A DNA stretch of 34,656 bases from contig JADGDY010000030.1 in NCBI GenBank assembly GCA_016744655.1, forward strand, positions 2,298-36,953, read 5' to 3'. The stretch is from Bacteroidales bacterium (GTDB lineage Bacteria; Bacteroidota; Bacteroidia; Bacteroidales; UBA12170). A program made the position numbers and the translations under genes. The notes under the pieces were generated by a model, which was not told the origin of the DNA, made no database searches, and was given only the letters and a program-made list of their open reading frames with translations. This document shows, piece after piece, positions 34,656 through 34,656 of this stretch (the first letter of the stretch is position 1; the number at the start of each line of letters is the position of its first letter).

Positions 34656-34656
34656 C

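Overview
The window reads as an AT-rich chromosome segment of a member of the Bacteroidota. The evidence is two SusC/SusD pairs, type IX secretion (T9SS) sorting tails, surface lipoproteins whose lipidated Cys is followed by an acidic stretch, Bacteroidota-type TAnnTTTG promoter boxes and a LytS-type sensor kinase. A marine or sediment Bacteroidales/Marinilabiliales-like host is plausible, but I cannot fix it from sequence alone.

Layout. (1) 1-150: the last 49 codons of a membrane protein, possibly MenA, then a bidirectional terminator. (2) 227-8225: exported proteins on the minus strand. These are a gingipain-like C25 cysteine peptidase with a T9SS tail, and a two-gene operon of a small T9SS-tailed protein and a 1219-residue collagen-like protein with nine repeat units. 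(3) 8240-24053: an alpha-glucan utilisation locus. It has two adjacent minus-strand operons, susC2-susD2-susE2-amylase (22853 to 14591) and susC1-susD1-susF1 (14399 to 8289), plus a divergent LacI-family regulator (23046-24053). Near-identical tandem palindromic sites with central CpG lie upstream of both susC genes and in the lacI promoter, so one LacI-type protein probably controls both operons and itself. SusD2 carries about 190 extra residues that look like two SusE/SusF-type glycan-binding modules set inside the SusD fold. (4) 24054-25941: mobA and an M20 amidohydrolase. (5) 26139-30067: two translationally coupled signalling genes, REC-histidine kinase then a TPR-like/TM/PAS-PAS/LytS-type kinase, with no DNA-binding output gene in the window. 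(6) 30071-33874: cytoplasmic alpha-amylase and a glycogen/starch branching enzyme, both GH13. (7) 33950-34655: a palindrome cluster and a HigBA-type toxin-antitoxin module whose toxin frame is broken at a run of seven T.

How it fits together. Surface SusC/D/E/F proteins would bind and import alpha-glucan oligosaccharides. The exported GH13 enzyme (SusA-like) would shorten them in the periplasm. The LacI-family protein would sense a derived sugar. The cytoplasmic GH13 pair would handle or remodel internal alpha-glucan. The most unusual points are the SusD with embedded binding modules, the tandem 12+12 bp operators, the hairpin terminator inside the amylase operon, the interrupted-collagen architecture and the frameshifted toxin.
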